Of a stretch of 64,000 nucleotides of DNA, positions 34,088-43,483 are shown in pieces. The notes under the pieces are model-generated. The model was not told the origin of the DNA. It was given only the letters and a program-made list of their open reading frames with translations, and made no database searches. This stretch comes from Bacteroidota bacterium (lineage in GTDB: Bacteria; Bacteroidota; Bacteroidia; Cytophagales; Cyclobacteriaceae). The DNA lies in contig JAEZGH010000140.1 in assembly GCA_023417065.1 (NCBI GenBank), positions 1 to 64,000 on the forward strand, read 5' to 3'. A program made the position numbers and the translations under genes. How positions within the stretch are numbered: the stretch's first letter is position 1; each line of letters begins with the position of its first letter.

Positions 34088-35582
34088 TGATTTTTGTTTT
34101 GGTGTTAACAGTGGCGTTGAAATCGGTTTTGTCGAGTTGGATTGAAATGTTGCTGCCGATCTCAATGTCGCTGGATTTGGTAATGATGCGATCATCTATG
34201 GAGACGATGGCAAATCCACGCTTCAGGATGTTTGCGGGGCTCATCATTCTCATGAGCGATTGCTGATGCTGCAGGAAGACGCCCTGACTCTTCAGGAATC
34301 GCGAGCTGTAGATCCCCAGGTATCGGATGGTCGTGTCGAGTTCTATCCGCCGACGTGAAGTGATTTCTTTAGGGCGCATCACGAGCGCGTGATAAACAGT
34401 ATTCACTTCTGTGCTCCGTTTGTTCAGTATGTGACGCGAACAGTTGATGATTGCCTGCTGCGTCTTCAGAAGGCGCGTATCACGATGATTGACGAGCAAT
34501 GATGGTCTTCGGGTAATGGCATTCCTCACGTCGTGAAGTTTTTCCCGTCTCAGGGAAAGCAGCGCAGGAACTACTTGAGCAATCGATGATTTCTGCTGGT
34601 TCAGGTTGCGCGTGTGACTTGCCAACCATTGCTGCGACCGGATGATAATCCGGTTTTGGAAGTTAAGTACCTGCTCTTCGAAGGCGCGGTTGTGGGCAAG
34701 TATAAACTCTGCTGCTTTTGTCGGGGTCTTCGTTAGCGTATGTGCCATCATGTCGACAATGCTGACGTCTTTGTGATGACCTATCCCCGTGATAATTGGA
34801 ATGGGGAAACGCGCCACCACGCGTGAGAGCGCATACGTATCGAAGACGAGAAAGTCTGTTTTTGCCCCGCCACCACGTGTTATTACGACACAATCGTAAG
34901 GTACGTCTTTGCTTTTCTCGTAAACCTTAATCAGCGTGCTGACGAGTTCCTGTTCGGCGCTCACACCCTGCACGGCGGAATAGTAATAATCGATCGCAAA
35001 CCTGTACCCGAACTGATTGTGATCAATGGTGTGTACAAAATCGGTGTAGCCCTCCGATCGCGGTGAACCAATTAGTGCTATCCGCTGGATGACGCAGTTC
35101 AGGCGTAACTGGTTGTTGCGCGTGATGTATTGATCATCTACCAGTGCGACGTGATCCGGGTTCTCCTGCAGAAGTCGTCGCAGTGTTTCCTTGCGAAGAC
35201 GCTCCAGGTTACCGAGGGTGAAATTAGGATCGAGGTCGACAAGGGTTAATGACAAACCATAAACGATATGGTAGTTAACCTTCACACAGGCGAGTACCTG
35301 AAGTCCGTCGCCGAATTTTTGCCCGGTAGTCTGTTCGAACAGGGCTATCTGGCGGGAGCCGCGTTCCCATGAATTTGCCTTTACTTTGGCGGTTTCAGTA
35401 GTCGAGGATTCAATTTTTTCGACCAGGTCAAAATAGTGGCGATCGCTGTCGGGATAGAACTTGTGCCCGCTCACTTCGGCTACAATCCAGAAGGTTTGAT
35501 CGCCAAAGGCTTCCTGAATGGTCTGCCTGACTTTCTTGGTTAAATCGGAGAGTTTAATGTAGGCGATATCGGAAACGAACAC
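34062..35582 (-). CDS. xseA: Exodeoxyribonuclease VII large subunit
   Basis: The 506-residue product has an N-terminal OB-fold (FWIVAEVSGHKFYPDSDRHYFDLVEK) and a catalytic domain with RIALIGSPRSEGYTDFVHTI, DCVVITRGGGAKTDFLVFD and PIPIITGIGHHKDVSIVDMMAHTLTKTPTKAAEF, the conserved core of XseA. A coiled-coil tail follows. With XseB it degrades single-stranded DNA from both ends into oligonucleotides. The start codon is GTG at 35582. Confidence 0.93.
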   Translation of the reverse strand: MFVSDIAYIKLSDLTKKVRQTIQEAFGDQTFWIVAEVSGHKFYPDSDRHYFDLVEKIESSTTETAKVKANSWERGSRQIALFEQTTGQKFGDGLQVLACVKVNYHIVYGLSLTLVDLDPNFTLGNLERLRKETLRRLLQENPDHVALVDDQYITRNNQLRLNCVIQRIALIGSPRSEGYTDFVHTIDHNQFGYRFAIDYYYSAVQGVSAEQELVSTLIKVYEKSKDVPYDCVVITRGGGAKTDFLVFDTYALSRVVARFPIPIITGIGHHKDVSIVDMMAHTLTKTPTKAAEFILAHNRAFEEQVLNFQNRIIIRSQQWLASHTRNLNQQKSSIAQVVPALLSLRREKLHDVRNAITRRPSLLVNHRDTRLLKTQQAIINCSRHILNKRSTEVNTVYHALVMRPKEITSRRRIELDTTIRYLGIYSSRFLKSQGVFLQHQQSLMRMMSPANILKRGFAIVSIDDRIITKSSDIEIGSNISIQLDKTDFNATVNTKTKINDHGEYDL

Positions 35583-35663
35583 AGGAAGCGTTTTGAATCT
35601 GAAAGATACAGAAATCGGTATGGAACCGGAATTTGCGTCAACAAAATAGCAGTTGGTCTGACT

Positions 35664-37022
35664 TTATCCGAGGACGGTTTTTGAAATTATATCAAAAACG
35701 GCGGTAGCCGGCAGCGATCCGCTGATATCAGCATGCTGGCCGATCAATACAGGGTGGAATTCTTCAGGGGTGTTAACGCGTCCGTGAGATCCCTTTACCA
35801 GGGTTGCATCAAGGGGAATTACGTCCATAACATACCTGAGGGCTGCCTTTTTCCGGAGCAGTTTGTAAGCCGCCCTGAGTTTTGACGTCATAAACATCTC
35901 TACTGGGTCGTAGCCTGGTTTTTTATGGATGTCGACTACGCGGGCATAGTCGGGTGCTTTTGCATCGTCCTCCCAGAAATAGTACGTAAACCAGCTGTGT
36001 TCATCTGCCATTACCACGAAGTCTCCGGCGCGCTCGTGGTTGATGTTATGCGATGCTTGCTGTCCGCGATCGAGTACCAACGCCACACCTGGTGTATTTT
36101 CGAGAACTGATCTGACTTTGTCTGCTATCGACGCGTCATTCAGGTATACGTGAGCAATCTGATGATCGGCAACTGCAAACGCCTTTGACGCGCCGGCATC
36201 GAGCAGTTCAAGTCCACGCTCGACGCGGATACCGAGCCATCCGTTAGCGCGCAGTATGCGGTTCAGGTGAACGGGCCTGTCTACTCCTGTTATTCCGTAC
36301 TCAGATAGTACTATTATACGCGCACCTTTCTTTTCATAAAACGCAACCAGGTCCCTGACGACGTTGTCAATTTCCTGCAGCTCATTTTTGATTGTGTTGA
36401 TATTTGGTCCGAACTTCTGAAGACAATAATCCAGATGCGGAAGGTATATGAGCGTAAGTGTTGGATCGTATTTATCGTCGGTGATCATCGAAGCCCTGGC
36501 GATCCATTCACTTGATTTGATGTTCGCACCCGGTCCCCAGAACTGAAACAGCGGGAACTGGCCAAGCTCGCGTTGCAGATGGTCGCGCAGATCGGCAGGA
36601 TGAGAATAGCAATCCGGAAGCTTGCGTCCATCAGCCAGGTAGTTGGGTCGCGGCGTGACAGAGTAATCTACTGTGGAGTACATGTTGTACCACCAGAACA
36701 TGTTGGCGCAGGTGAAAGACGAATCTTTTTTACGAAGGAAATCCCAGATCTTTTCACCACCAACGAGTTTGTTGGACTGCTTCCAGAATTTGATTTCACA
36801 GTCTTTATGATCATACCAGCCATTCCCGACCACCCCATGTTCTGCAGGCCATTTACCGGTTAGGTAAGTCGACTGCACAGAAGTTGTTACCGCAGGCAAC
36901 ATCGGTTGAACCGACGCCATACTGTTCTTCTCCATCCATTGTCTGATAAACGGCGTATGCTCGCCGATCACAGACTTACTTAATCCCACTACATTAATGA
37001 CTACGGTTTTCTGCAATGCCAT
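35664..37022 (-). CDS. eboF: EboF: alkaline-phosphatase/nucleotide-pyrophosphatase family protein of the ebo cluster
   Basis: The 452-residue product belongs to the type I phosphodiesterase/nucleotide pyrophosphatase (alkaline phosphatase superfamily) group: TTSVQSTYLTGKWPAEHGVVGNGWYDH carries the Thr nucleophile region, and later metal-ligand motifs are LIYLPHLDYCLQ, LSEYGI and KGSHGR. There is no signal peptide. It is the last gene of six codirectional ebo genes, 45 bases after eboE. In characterised ebo systems this position is filled by such a phosphodiesterase, with unknown substrate. EboF naming follows the eboA-F convention. Confidence 0.88.
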   Translation of the reverse strand: MALQKTVVINVVGLSKSVIGEHTPFIRQWMEKNSMASVQPMLPAVTTSVQSTYLTGKWPAEHGVVGNGWYDHKDCEIKFWKQSNKLVGGEKIWDFLRKKDSSFTCANMFWWYNMYSTVDYSVTPRPNYLADGRKLPDCYSHPADLRDHLQRELGQFPLFQFWGPGANIKSSEWIARASMITDDKYDPTLTLIYLPHLDYCLQKFGPNINTIKNELQEIDNVVRDLVAFYEKKGARIIVLSEYGITGVDRPVHLNRILRANGWLGIRVERGLELLDAGASKAFAVADHQIAHVYLNDASIADKVRSVLENTPGVALVLDRGQQASHNINHERAGDFVVMADEHSWFTYYFWEDDAKAPDYARVVDIHKKPGYDPVEMFMTSKLRAAYKLLRKKAALRYVMDVIPLDATLVKGSHGRVNTPEEFHPVLIGQHADISGSLPATAVFDIISKTVLG

Positions 37023-37067
37023 TTATTAACTTCCCACTTAATCTTTGAATCTTGAAATTTGAACGTT

Positions 37068-38279
37068 CTAATTTAGTCTCTCACCCACCCACTGCAGCTC
37101 ACGTGCAATCGAATCTGTCAGAGGCAATTTAAGCTTTTCGGGCAATACCTCCCAGGTGTAGGTCTCCACTTCGAGGTGGTCACAAATTGGTGACTGGCGA
37201 TGAATTTCCAGGATATCTTCTATGTCTTCCTGAGTTGATTTCAGTACGCCATAATCCTTCACAAAGACTGGCACATGAAAATGCGATCGCCATTCACGGG
37301 TGCTCACATTCATAGCGTCAGCAAGAGCATCCGACAGATCCGGATAGCGGAGGAAGTGCGTGGTATCCTGAAGCGCCACCACCTGGTGAAGGTAAGTAGA
37401 TTCGTTAAATGCACTAAATGCCTTAACCACTGCCTCCCTGTCAGAAGGAAGGGGCGCCATCGGTGCCTTCAACGCCGCACTGATCTGAATTTTTCCGACT
37501 TTGATTTTCAATTCAGCGAGACGGGAAAGTATGCGCCGATGATCTTCATAACCAACAGCGAAATGGCAAACATCATAGCAGAGGCGAATGTGATCGCGGA
37601 TAGCATCGCCGGCTTTTATTTCATCCCACCCTTTTGCTTTGGCAAGATGAAGGATGCCCATTGGAAGAAGGTAGGTTTGATACCAATCGATAAACTCAGA
37701 TCCATTGTCGATCAGCCCATCAGGCTCTGGTTCGATATCGAGATGCAGAATGCGTCCGGTTGTTTCCCGGAGGACAATGAGTTCATCAAGTACCTTCAAA
37801 ATATTTTCGGTCGCCGTTTCGAAGGTTGCCTTAGTGTCGACACTTTGGCTATTATGCCATAGTCTGTAGCTCAAAGGCGACGACGATACGCCGCCGTCCA
37901 TTCCCTCAGGCAACAGTCTGGCAAGAATCTGGAATAATTGTATCGTGTAAAGTACCCTGTCTTGTGTCGTCCAGTCCGGCGCATGTACCTGATCTTTCAC
38001 GCGTGTATGGTGAAATCCCCCATAAGGGAATCCGTTCATGGTGAAAACGTAGCAGTTATTGTTAGCAAGCCAGTTAATGAATTGCTGCAGCTTATCGGTG
38101 ATGGCAAGTTCCTGGCTTGCCAGATGCGACAGGCGCAAACCAATGCCGAACGGCTTGTCAGGTGAGAGTTTACGTTTGATCTCCGGAACAGCCTTTTTCA
38201 ATGAATCGAAATGATGCTCCCAGGTTTCGCCAGTGTGTATGTTCGTGCAATAGGTGAGATGGCCATGACGTGTTTTCAT
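37068..38279 (-). CDS. eboE: EboE: TIM-barrel metabolite-traffic protein
   Basis: The 403-residue product is a xylose-isomerase-like TIM barrel. The N-terminus LTYCTNIHTGETWEHHFDSLKKAVPEIK and segments NCYVFTMNGFPYGGFHHTRVKDQVHAPDWTTQDRVLYT, LHLDIEPEPDGLI and IRLCYDVCHFAVGYED, with acidic and His metal ligands, are characteristic of EboE. It starts one base after the eboD stop. The reaction is unknown; ebo genes in cyanobacteria are needed to move a scytonemin precursor to the periplasm. Confidence 0.92.
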   Translation of the reverse strand: MKTRHGHLTYCTNIHTGETWEHHFDSLKKAVPEIKRKLSPDKPFGIGLRLSHLASQELAITDKLQQFINWLANNNCYVFTMNGFPYGGFHHTRVKDQVHAPDWTTQDRVLYTIQLFQILARLLPEGMDGGVSSSPLSYRLWHNSQSVDTKATFETATENILKVLDELIVLRETTGRILHLDIEPEPDGLIDNGSEFIDWYQTYLLPMGILHLAKAKGWDEIKAGDAIRDHIRLCYDVCHFAVGYEDHRRILSRLAELKIKVGKIQISAALKAPMAPLPSDREAVVKAFSAFNESTYLHQVVALQDTTHFLRYPDLSDALADAMNVSTREWRSHFHVPVFVKDYGVLKSTQEDIEDILEIHRQSPICDHLEVETYTWEVLPEKLKLPLTDSIARELQWVGERLN

Positions 38280-38280
38280 G

Positions 38281-39447
38281 TCAGCGAGGAATATTGATTT
38301 CCTGATGATCCACTAACCATTCATATGCCTGCCGTACAAGGGTGGCATCCATCTCATGGACCTCCTCCCCTTTTCCGATGCTTCTAAGTAACATGATCGT
38401 CAGCTTACCACCGAGGTGTTCACGGAATTCGTTCAGCCCGTCGAGCAATGGACTGGAGTCATCGGTCACGGCCAATAGCGGGTGCGTTATTTTGAAACCC
38501 AGCGTGTGTATTAGCGAGACTATTCGATTTAAGGCTTCCACGTTGAGCCGGCCGGACAAGAAAGAATAAACACTGTCCAATGCGATCCCCAGTGCGACAG
38601 CTTCACCATGTCGTATCGAAAAACCACTGAGCTGTTCGAGTTTGTGTGCACTCCAGTGACCAAAATCCAGCGGGCGTGATGAGCCGCTTTCAAATGGATC
38701 ACCTGATGCGATATGCTGAAGGTGAAGTTCTGCACAGCGATAAATCAGGTAGTGCATAGCTTCGCCGTCGCGGTTGACGAGTTTGTCTGCGTTCTCCTCG
38801 AGCCATACGAAAAACGCTTCATCTTTAATGAGGGCGACTTTGATTGCCTCTGAAATTCCAGAACGCCATTCAGCGTGATTAAGTGTAGTCAGAAAATGCG
38901 AATCATTGAAGACCGCAACGGGAGTTGCAAATGTTCCGAGGAAGTTCTTCTTCCGGAAGAAATTAATACCATTCTTCACACCCACGCCACTGTCGTTCTG
39001 GGAGAGTACCGTTGTCGGGATGCGGATATGGCGAATACCTCGGTGCGAAACCGCGGCAGCGAATCCCACGACGTCGAGTACTGACCCACCACCCAGGCCC
39101 ACAATGTATGAATGCCTGTCTATTCCCTGCTTGTCGACCGCGTCAATGATCCGGTAAAACCATTCTTCTGTATTCTTGACCTGCTCACCGCCTGGCACGA
39201 TAAGAAGCTCATCAACGAGAGATACTTCCGTGATTGAGGTGAAATACTGCTTAATATCGGTGGCGAGTGTCGGGTGACAATCCAGCACCCCTTCATCGAT
39301 GACAACCAGAACCCTGGGACGGATGTCACGGGCGACAATCTGCCGGAAAAACGCCCTTAGCGTGTCGTTTTTCTCATCGAATAATTGATTCGTAAAAAAT
39401 ACCTTGTAGTCGTACCGAACTTGAAACCTCTGCTGCAAAAACTCCAT
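38281..39447 (-). CDS. eboD: EboD: 3-dehydroquinate-synthase-like protein
   Basis: The 388-residue product is a sugar-phosphate cyclase-like protein of the dehydroquinate synthase family: VPGGEQVKNTEEWFYRI, IVGLGGGSVLDVVGFAAAVSHRGIRHIRIPTTVLSQNDSGVGVKNGINFF and SGFSIRHGEAVALGIALD hold the NAD-, substrate- and metal-binding motifs. I start at ATG 39447 (MEFLQQRFQVRYDYKVFF), where EboD proteins normally begin. It is third from the end of the ebo cluster. Confidence 0.92.
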   Translation of the reverse strand: MEFLQQRFQVRYDYKVFFTNQLFDEKNDTLRAFFRQIVARDIRPRVLVVIDEGVLDCHPTLATDIKQYFTSITEVSLVDELLIVPGGEQVKNTEEWFYRIIDAVDKQGIDRHSYIVGLGGGSVLDVVGFAAAVSHRGIRHIRIPTTVLSQNDSGVGVKNGINFFRKKNFLGTFATPVAVFNDSHFLTTLNHAEWRSGISEAIKVALIKDEAFFVWLEENADKLVNRDGEAMHYLIYRCAELHLQHIASGDPFESGSSRPLDFGHWSAHKLEQLSGFSIRHGEAVALGIALDSVYSFLSGRLNVEALNRIVSLIHTLGFKITHPLLAVTDDSSPLLDGLNEFREHLGGKLTIMLLRSIGKGEEVHEMDATLVRQAYEWLVDHQEINIPR

Positions 39448-39510
39448 TTTCAAAATATAGGAATCGTAAAAATACAAAAAGTACCCGGAATGATGCCGCT
39501 TGTTCCACGA

Positions 39511-40389
39511 TCAGGTGACGGCGAACATCCTGGCAAGGAGAATAGAAATTGGGAGCAGCGACGCGATGACCAGCGCCACCACGGGAAATCCAAAGGCTGC
39601 GGCCCACGCGGCATTCATCAGGATCAGCGCAATGACACCAGCCCTGACCGCTTTTCCGATAAGAGGGCCCTGTGGATTGCGAGAAGCCCTGATCAGCGGG
39701 GTGAATATCATGTATACCCAGGCGACGGTAAATATTCCGGTCGCGAGTACTTCCTTGTTCCGGATACCTGCAAACAATATCGCGAGGATGGCTGTTCCGT
39801 ATAGAATACCTGCCGCCAAAAGGGTGCGCCTGCTGCCTCCGTGAACTTCTCCCCGGCTCACCATGGTCACGGCGGCGATATAAATAAGAGGTACGAGTCC
39901 TACTATCCAGAAGTGACCTATCTGGTCTGGGAGTATACTTATTCCCAGAAGCAGATTCAGCCCGCGGCACAGGCCCATGTTTACAGGCCCCAGAAACGAA
40001 TGATGCTTGCCCCATTTGTCGTATACTACTGCCGCGACGGCAATAATGAAGGCCAGCGTCCCGGAGGATGAGGAAACCAGGAAAGCAGCCGCGATTCCGG
40101 AGCTAAGGAGAAAGACTCCAAAGGTACCAGCTTCCACTACAGAAACCACCCCCCGGGGTATGGGGCGTTCGGGGCGCTCGATACGGTCGAGATCGGCATC
40201 GAAAACATCATTAAGGACGACACCGCCGCCATACAGCCCGACCGTGGCAAGGATGAGATACGCGATGGGTTGAAATTCAGCGTCTGACGTGAAGTATCCA
40301 GCGATGGCAATCCCTGCCAGGATGTCGGCGATAGCCGTGACAATATTCGCCGGGCGCGTCAGGCGCAGAAACGCAACAAACTTCTCCAC
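39511..40389 (-). CDS. eboC: EboC: UbiA-like prenyltransferase
   Basis: A 292-residue membrane protein with eight or nine helices. The first aspartate-rich motif NDVFDADLD (residues 60-68) followed by ERPERPIPRG, and the second motif YDKWGKHH, are standard for UbiA family prenyltransferases. It transfers an isoprenoid chain to an unknown acceptor. Only three bases separate it from eboB, so the two are cotranslated. Confidence 0.93.
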   Translation of the reverse strand: MEKFVAFLRLTRPANIVTAIADILAGIAIAGYFTSDAEFQPIAYLILATVGLYGGGVVLNDVFDADLDRIERPERPIPRGVVSVVEAGTFGVFLLSSGIAAAFLVSSSSGTLAFIIAVAAVVYDKWGKHHSFLGPVNMGLCRGLNLLLGISILPDQIGHFWIVGLVPLIYIAAVTMVSRGEVHGGSRRTLLAAGILYGTAILAILFAGIRNKEVLATGIFTVAWVYMIFTPLIRASRNPQGPLIGKAVRAGVIALILMNAAWAAAFGFPVVALVIASLLPISILLARMFAVT

Positions 40390-40392
40390 GCG

Positions 40393-41379
40393 CTAACGAA
40401 TGATCAATGAATTTTTATCGGTGCGGGGCTGCTGTCCTCCCCGAAGAACAGTATTTCCTTCATACTTCAAAGTCTGGTCGACGTTACGCACTGCAGCAAA
40501 ATCTTTCACGTCGATCTGGCCACTCTGTCCGAATGCCGTGATCGCATTCTGATAAGTTACCATTCGGATATGATCGTCGGGGATGCCGTGCTGTTTCATC
40601 AATGCTGCAGTTTTAGGTACTGCCAATGGATCGCTTATTCCCCAATCGGCGGCTGAGTTAATCATAATGCGTTCGGGGCCATACTGCTTGACAATCTCCA
40701 CCATTCGTTCATTACCCATCTTGGTGAACGGGTAGATTGTGAACGCTGCCCAGAATCCGCGGTCAAGTACTTCGCGTACAGTTTCTTCGTTGTTGTGGTC
40801 AACGATCACCATATGGGGCGCGAGGCCCTGTTCGATAGCGATATCCATGCTGCGCTGTGTTCCCCGTTTCTTGTCGCGGTGCGGTGTATGAATCTGAACC
40901 GGCAGCGATGCTTCCCTGGCCAGATCCAATTGTAACCTGTAATACTTTTCTTCAGCTGCAGTTTGATCGTCGAAACCTATTTCACCAACACCAACTACGC
41001 CTTCTTTATAAATGAAAAGTGGCAGAATCTCCATCACCTGTTCGGCGAGGGCCTCGTTGTTAGCCTCGCGTGAATTGAGGCCGATGGTACAATAGTGTTT
41101 TATTCCGAATTGGGATGACCGGAAGCGTTCCCATCCGATGAGGCTGCTGTAATAGTCCCGGAAAGAAGCCAATCCCGTGCGCGGCTGACCGAGCCAGAAA
41201 GCCGGTTCTATCAGCGCGACGATTCCTGCGTCGGCCATAGCCTGATAGTCGTCGGTGGTACGCGACGTCATGTGTACGTGGGGATCGAAGAATTCCATCC
41301 CCTTGATGGCTTCAAAATAGGCAGACAGCGGAACCCCAGGTTCGACGTCTTTTTCACTCAGATTCTGACTACAGCACAT
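40393..41379 (-). CDS. eboB: EboB: TatD-family metal-dependent hydrolase
   Basis: The 328-residue product has a TIM barrel with FFDPHVHMTSRTTDDYQAMADAGIVALIEPAFWLGQPRTGL (DPHVHM metal motif), VGVGEIGFDDQT, VQIHTPHRDKKRG, MVIVDHNNEETV and INSAADWGISDPLAVPKTA. This is typical EboB. I start at ATG 41379; ATG 41298 (MEFFDPHVHM) is a reasonable alternative and is where many homologues begin. It lies 48 bases after eboA. Confidence 0.92.
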   Translation of the reverse strand: MCCSQNLSEKDVEPGVPLSAYFEAIKGMEFFDPHVHMTSRTTDDYQAMADAGIVALIEPAFWLGQPRTGLASFRDYYSSLIGWERFRSSQFGIKHYCTIGLNSREANNEALAEQVMEILPLFIYKEGVVGVGEIGFDDQTAAEEKYYRLQLDLAREASLPVQIHTPHRDKKRGTQRSMDIAIEQGLAPHMVIVDHNNEETVREVLDRGFWAAFTIYPFTKMGNERMVEIVKQYGPERIMINSAADWGISDPLAVPKTAALMKQHGIPDDHIRMVTYQNAITAFGQSGQIDVKDFAAVRNVDQTLKYEGNTVLRGGQQPRTDKNSLIIR

Positions 41380-41427
41380 ATACAGTTGATTTTTCGGCTG
41401 AACGCCGGTCAAAGATACTTTTTTTAC

Positions 41428-42318
41428 CTACACGCGAACAGATTCAGCATCACGGGCCAGTATCTCCCAAGTCACGCCCTCTTCGAGAATTTGGCCAAGG
41501 TGAGGGACGCTTTCAATCAGCGATTTAGCTGGCGCATAATCCGTTGCTGCACAAAGGAGTGCCGCTGCTTTCTGCTCGCGGGTATTCACCGAAGTTGCGA
41601 GACGTTTTACATCGTCAAAGATCGCATCCCCAATAAACTTTTCAACACAAATCCAGACAAGAGGATTCACCTCGCGGCGCGCCGCCCATCGTTCATGGGC
41701 AAAATCCGAAATTGACTGCGCAAGTTGAGAGTTGGCCCGCTCACGAAATCCGATAATCCGTAGCAAGGGCTTCTCAGTAAAAATCGCCTTCAGCACAAGT
41801 TGATTCCAGGCGGGTACATCCAATTGTTCAGAAGGATAAGGATTATCGCACATTATTGCTTCGAGCACCTGTCCAATGTTACTTCGGATGCCCTCGGCGC
41901 AACGGGCACGCCACTGGTCCGGGTATGCCAACAGGGGAAGTGCGCCGTACAATGCAATCAATTCATTCATTTCTGCAGTAAGAAAGAGGTTCTCGATCGT
42001 GCGCACATAATTTTCCCGGGGCTCCGGTGGAAGGCACATGAGGAGGTACGTTCGCGCGATGCGGTCAATGCTCCAGTTTTCAACGGACATCCCCTTTCGA
42101 ACAAGCTTCACTTTGGCGGATAGCTCCGGAGCAAGGTTAACCTGACCTTTGCCAGTCTTTCGGGGCATCAAAACAAACGCAGCGCCGAAGTCTGAACGCG
42201 GAGGTTGACGGAGTTTCTCAACTTCGGCACTCAGCCAATCCCAGGCTGGCTGCGCGAGTGTGTCGCGGAGTATGGACTGGAAAATGAGTTTTGCTTCTTC
42301 AGTAGGGTAACTAAACAT
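41428..42318 (-). CDS. eboA: EboA: first protein of the ebo cluster
   Basis: A 296-residue soluble, mostly helical protein. PPRSDFGAAFVLMPRKTGKGQVNLAPELSAKVKLVRKGMSVENWSIDRIARTYLLMCLPPEPRENYVRTIENLFLTAEMNELIALYGALPLLAYP is the EboA signature. It has no recognisable catalytic motif, and its biochemical role is unknown. It leads the six-gene cluster; the promoter must lie between it and the UspA gene (42319-42398), which has the same orientation. I start at ATG 42318. Confidence 0.9.
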   Translation of the reverse strand: MFSYPTEEAKLIFQSILRDTLAQPAWDWLSAEVEKLRQPPRSDFGAAFVLMPRKTGKGQVNLAPELSAKVKLVRKGMSVENWSIDRIARTYLLMCLPPEPRENYVRTIENLFLTAEMNELIALYGALPLLAYPDQWRARCAEGIRSNIGQVLEAIMCDNPYPSEQLDVPAWNQLVLKAIFTEKPLLRIIGFRERANSQLAQSISDFAHERWAARREVNPLVWICVEKFIGDAIFDDVKRLATSVNTREQKAAALLCAATDYAPAKSLIESVPHLGQILEEGVTWEILARDAESVRV

Positions 42319-42398
42319 GAGATCCTTCAAAGAGGCGCAAGATTACACAAAATCCGACGACTTAAAAGTGTTAGTATGTGGGTGGCAAAACGAGTATA

Positions 42399-43235
42399 TC
42401 AGGGGAGCGCCAGCGACCACAGCAGCGCGTTTGTGCCGTCCAGGACGTCTTCTGCGACATGTTCCTGGAAGAACGGTACAAATCCCCGGTGTGCCTGTGT
42501 GCCCATCGCGATGAGGTCGGCACCTATTTCTTCAGTAAAGTGGATTATCCCTCTTGCGGTAGTCTGATCGTTATAGACGTTCGTGGTGAAATTTTCGAAT
42601 GAATATTTTTCAATGAAAGCATCCATTGCTTTACGGATGTTCTGATCGCTATGAAAATCACTGGGTTTGTTCACGAAAAGGATATGCAATTTCGCGCCGA
42701 ACAAACGCTGCAGGAAACGCACTTCGTGAACAACGGCTTCGCGCTCATTCATAAGCATCGTTGGGAACACAATGTTCTTAATGGAATAAAAGTCAACAAA
42801 CTTCTTGATGGTGAGTACCGGCACTGATGCTGTTCGCACTATTTTTCGGGTATGCGTTCCGAGTACCGATTCGATCCAGCTATCCAGCGGATGAGTTCCC
42901 ATTACAATAAGATCCATCTGGAGTTCTTCACTGACTTCGCGAATTGTTGAGTCTACCGGACCGGTTTCATTGAGAAGGTGGATATTGTTTCCAGAGATAC
43001 CAAAATCCTTTTCAAGGGATTCTAACTTATGCTGGGCGTCTTCGGCAAGATCCTGAATGAGTTCCTGGTCAAATCCATACTCCGGAGCTCCCATTCCAGG
43101 CTCATAAAGTACAGGGAGCTCTGTTACTCTCAACACATAAACTTCAGCACGAGTGCGTTCAGCAAGTTGAACTGCAAACCGGAATGCTTCTTTCGAGGAA
43201 GATGAAAAGTCACAGGGTACAAGTATCTTTTTCAT
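42399..43235 (-). CDS. Universal stress protein, two UspA domains
   Basis: The 278-residue product has two UspA-type domains in tandem. The first begins KILVPCDFSSSSKEAFRFAVQLA and ends in IVMGTHPLDSWIESVLGTHTRKIVRTASVPVLTIK (G-x2-G-x9-G-S/T ATP-type motif, partly changed). The second is more divergent and ends IAMGTQAHRGFVPFFQEHVAEDVLDGTNALLWSLALP. The function is stress-related. It lies upstream of the ebo cluster on the same strand and opposite the stress island at 43.5 kb. Confidence 0.9.
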   Translation of the reverse strand: MKKILVPCDFSSSSKEAFRFAVQLAERTRAEVYVLRVTELPVLYEPGMGAPEYGFDQELIQDLAEDAQHKLESLEKDFGISGNNIHLLNETGPVDSTIREVSEELQMDLIVMGTHPLDSWIESVLGTHTRKIVRTASVPVLTIKKFVDFYSIKNIVFPTMLMNEREAVVHEVRFLQRLFGAKLHILFVNKPSDFHSDQNIRKAMDAFIEKYSFENFTTNVYNDQTTARGIIHFTEEIGADLIAMGTQAHRGFVPFFQEHVAEDVLDGTNALLWSLALP

Positions 43236-43397
43236 AACGGCTGGATTTAGTGTGATTTTCCTTAGAAAATTTAAGGTAAAATATTCAGTTATGCTAATGA
43301 TTCGTCCATGATTTCGGAGTAACCGGGTCGCGAAAGCGATCGGTAATAGAGCTTTGCGAGCGAAACATCAGTATAACATTCTTTCCGGAAATTTTAG

Positions 43398-43464
43398 CTG
43401 ATATTAATCAACCCTTAAGTACGACCCTTCTCATGGGTACGTATGAGTGGTACAAATACATTTG
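43398..43464 (+). promoter_or_regulatory. Crp/Fnr-like operator and -7 box upstream of the helical protein gene
   Basis: CTGAT-ATTA-ATCAA (43398-43411) differs from TTGAT-N4-ATCAA by one base. The -7 box TACATTTG (43457-43464) begins 52.5 bases after the operator centre, within one base of the spacing at 8607 and 9411. There is no TTG -33 element. The box itself is part of a 24-base palindrome. Confidence 0.6.
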
Positions 43465-43480
43465 GTTATAACCAAATGTA
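43457..43480 (+). promoter_or_regulatory. Perfect 24-base palindrome over the promoter
   Basis: The arms TACATTTGGTTA and TAACCAAATGTA form a perfect 24-base inverted repeat with no loop, ending three bases before the ATG at 43484. It spans the -7 box and the expected transcription start, so it could be a repressor operator or a start-site hairpin. Confidence 0.6.
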
Positions 43481-43483
43481 AAA

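Noticed and set aside
39374..40015. 213-codon frame within eboC/eboD on the same strand in another frame
   Set aside because: Overlaps two clear ebo genes and has no recognisable sequence; Arg/Ser-rich shadow.
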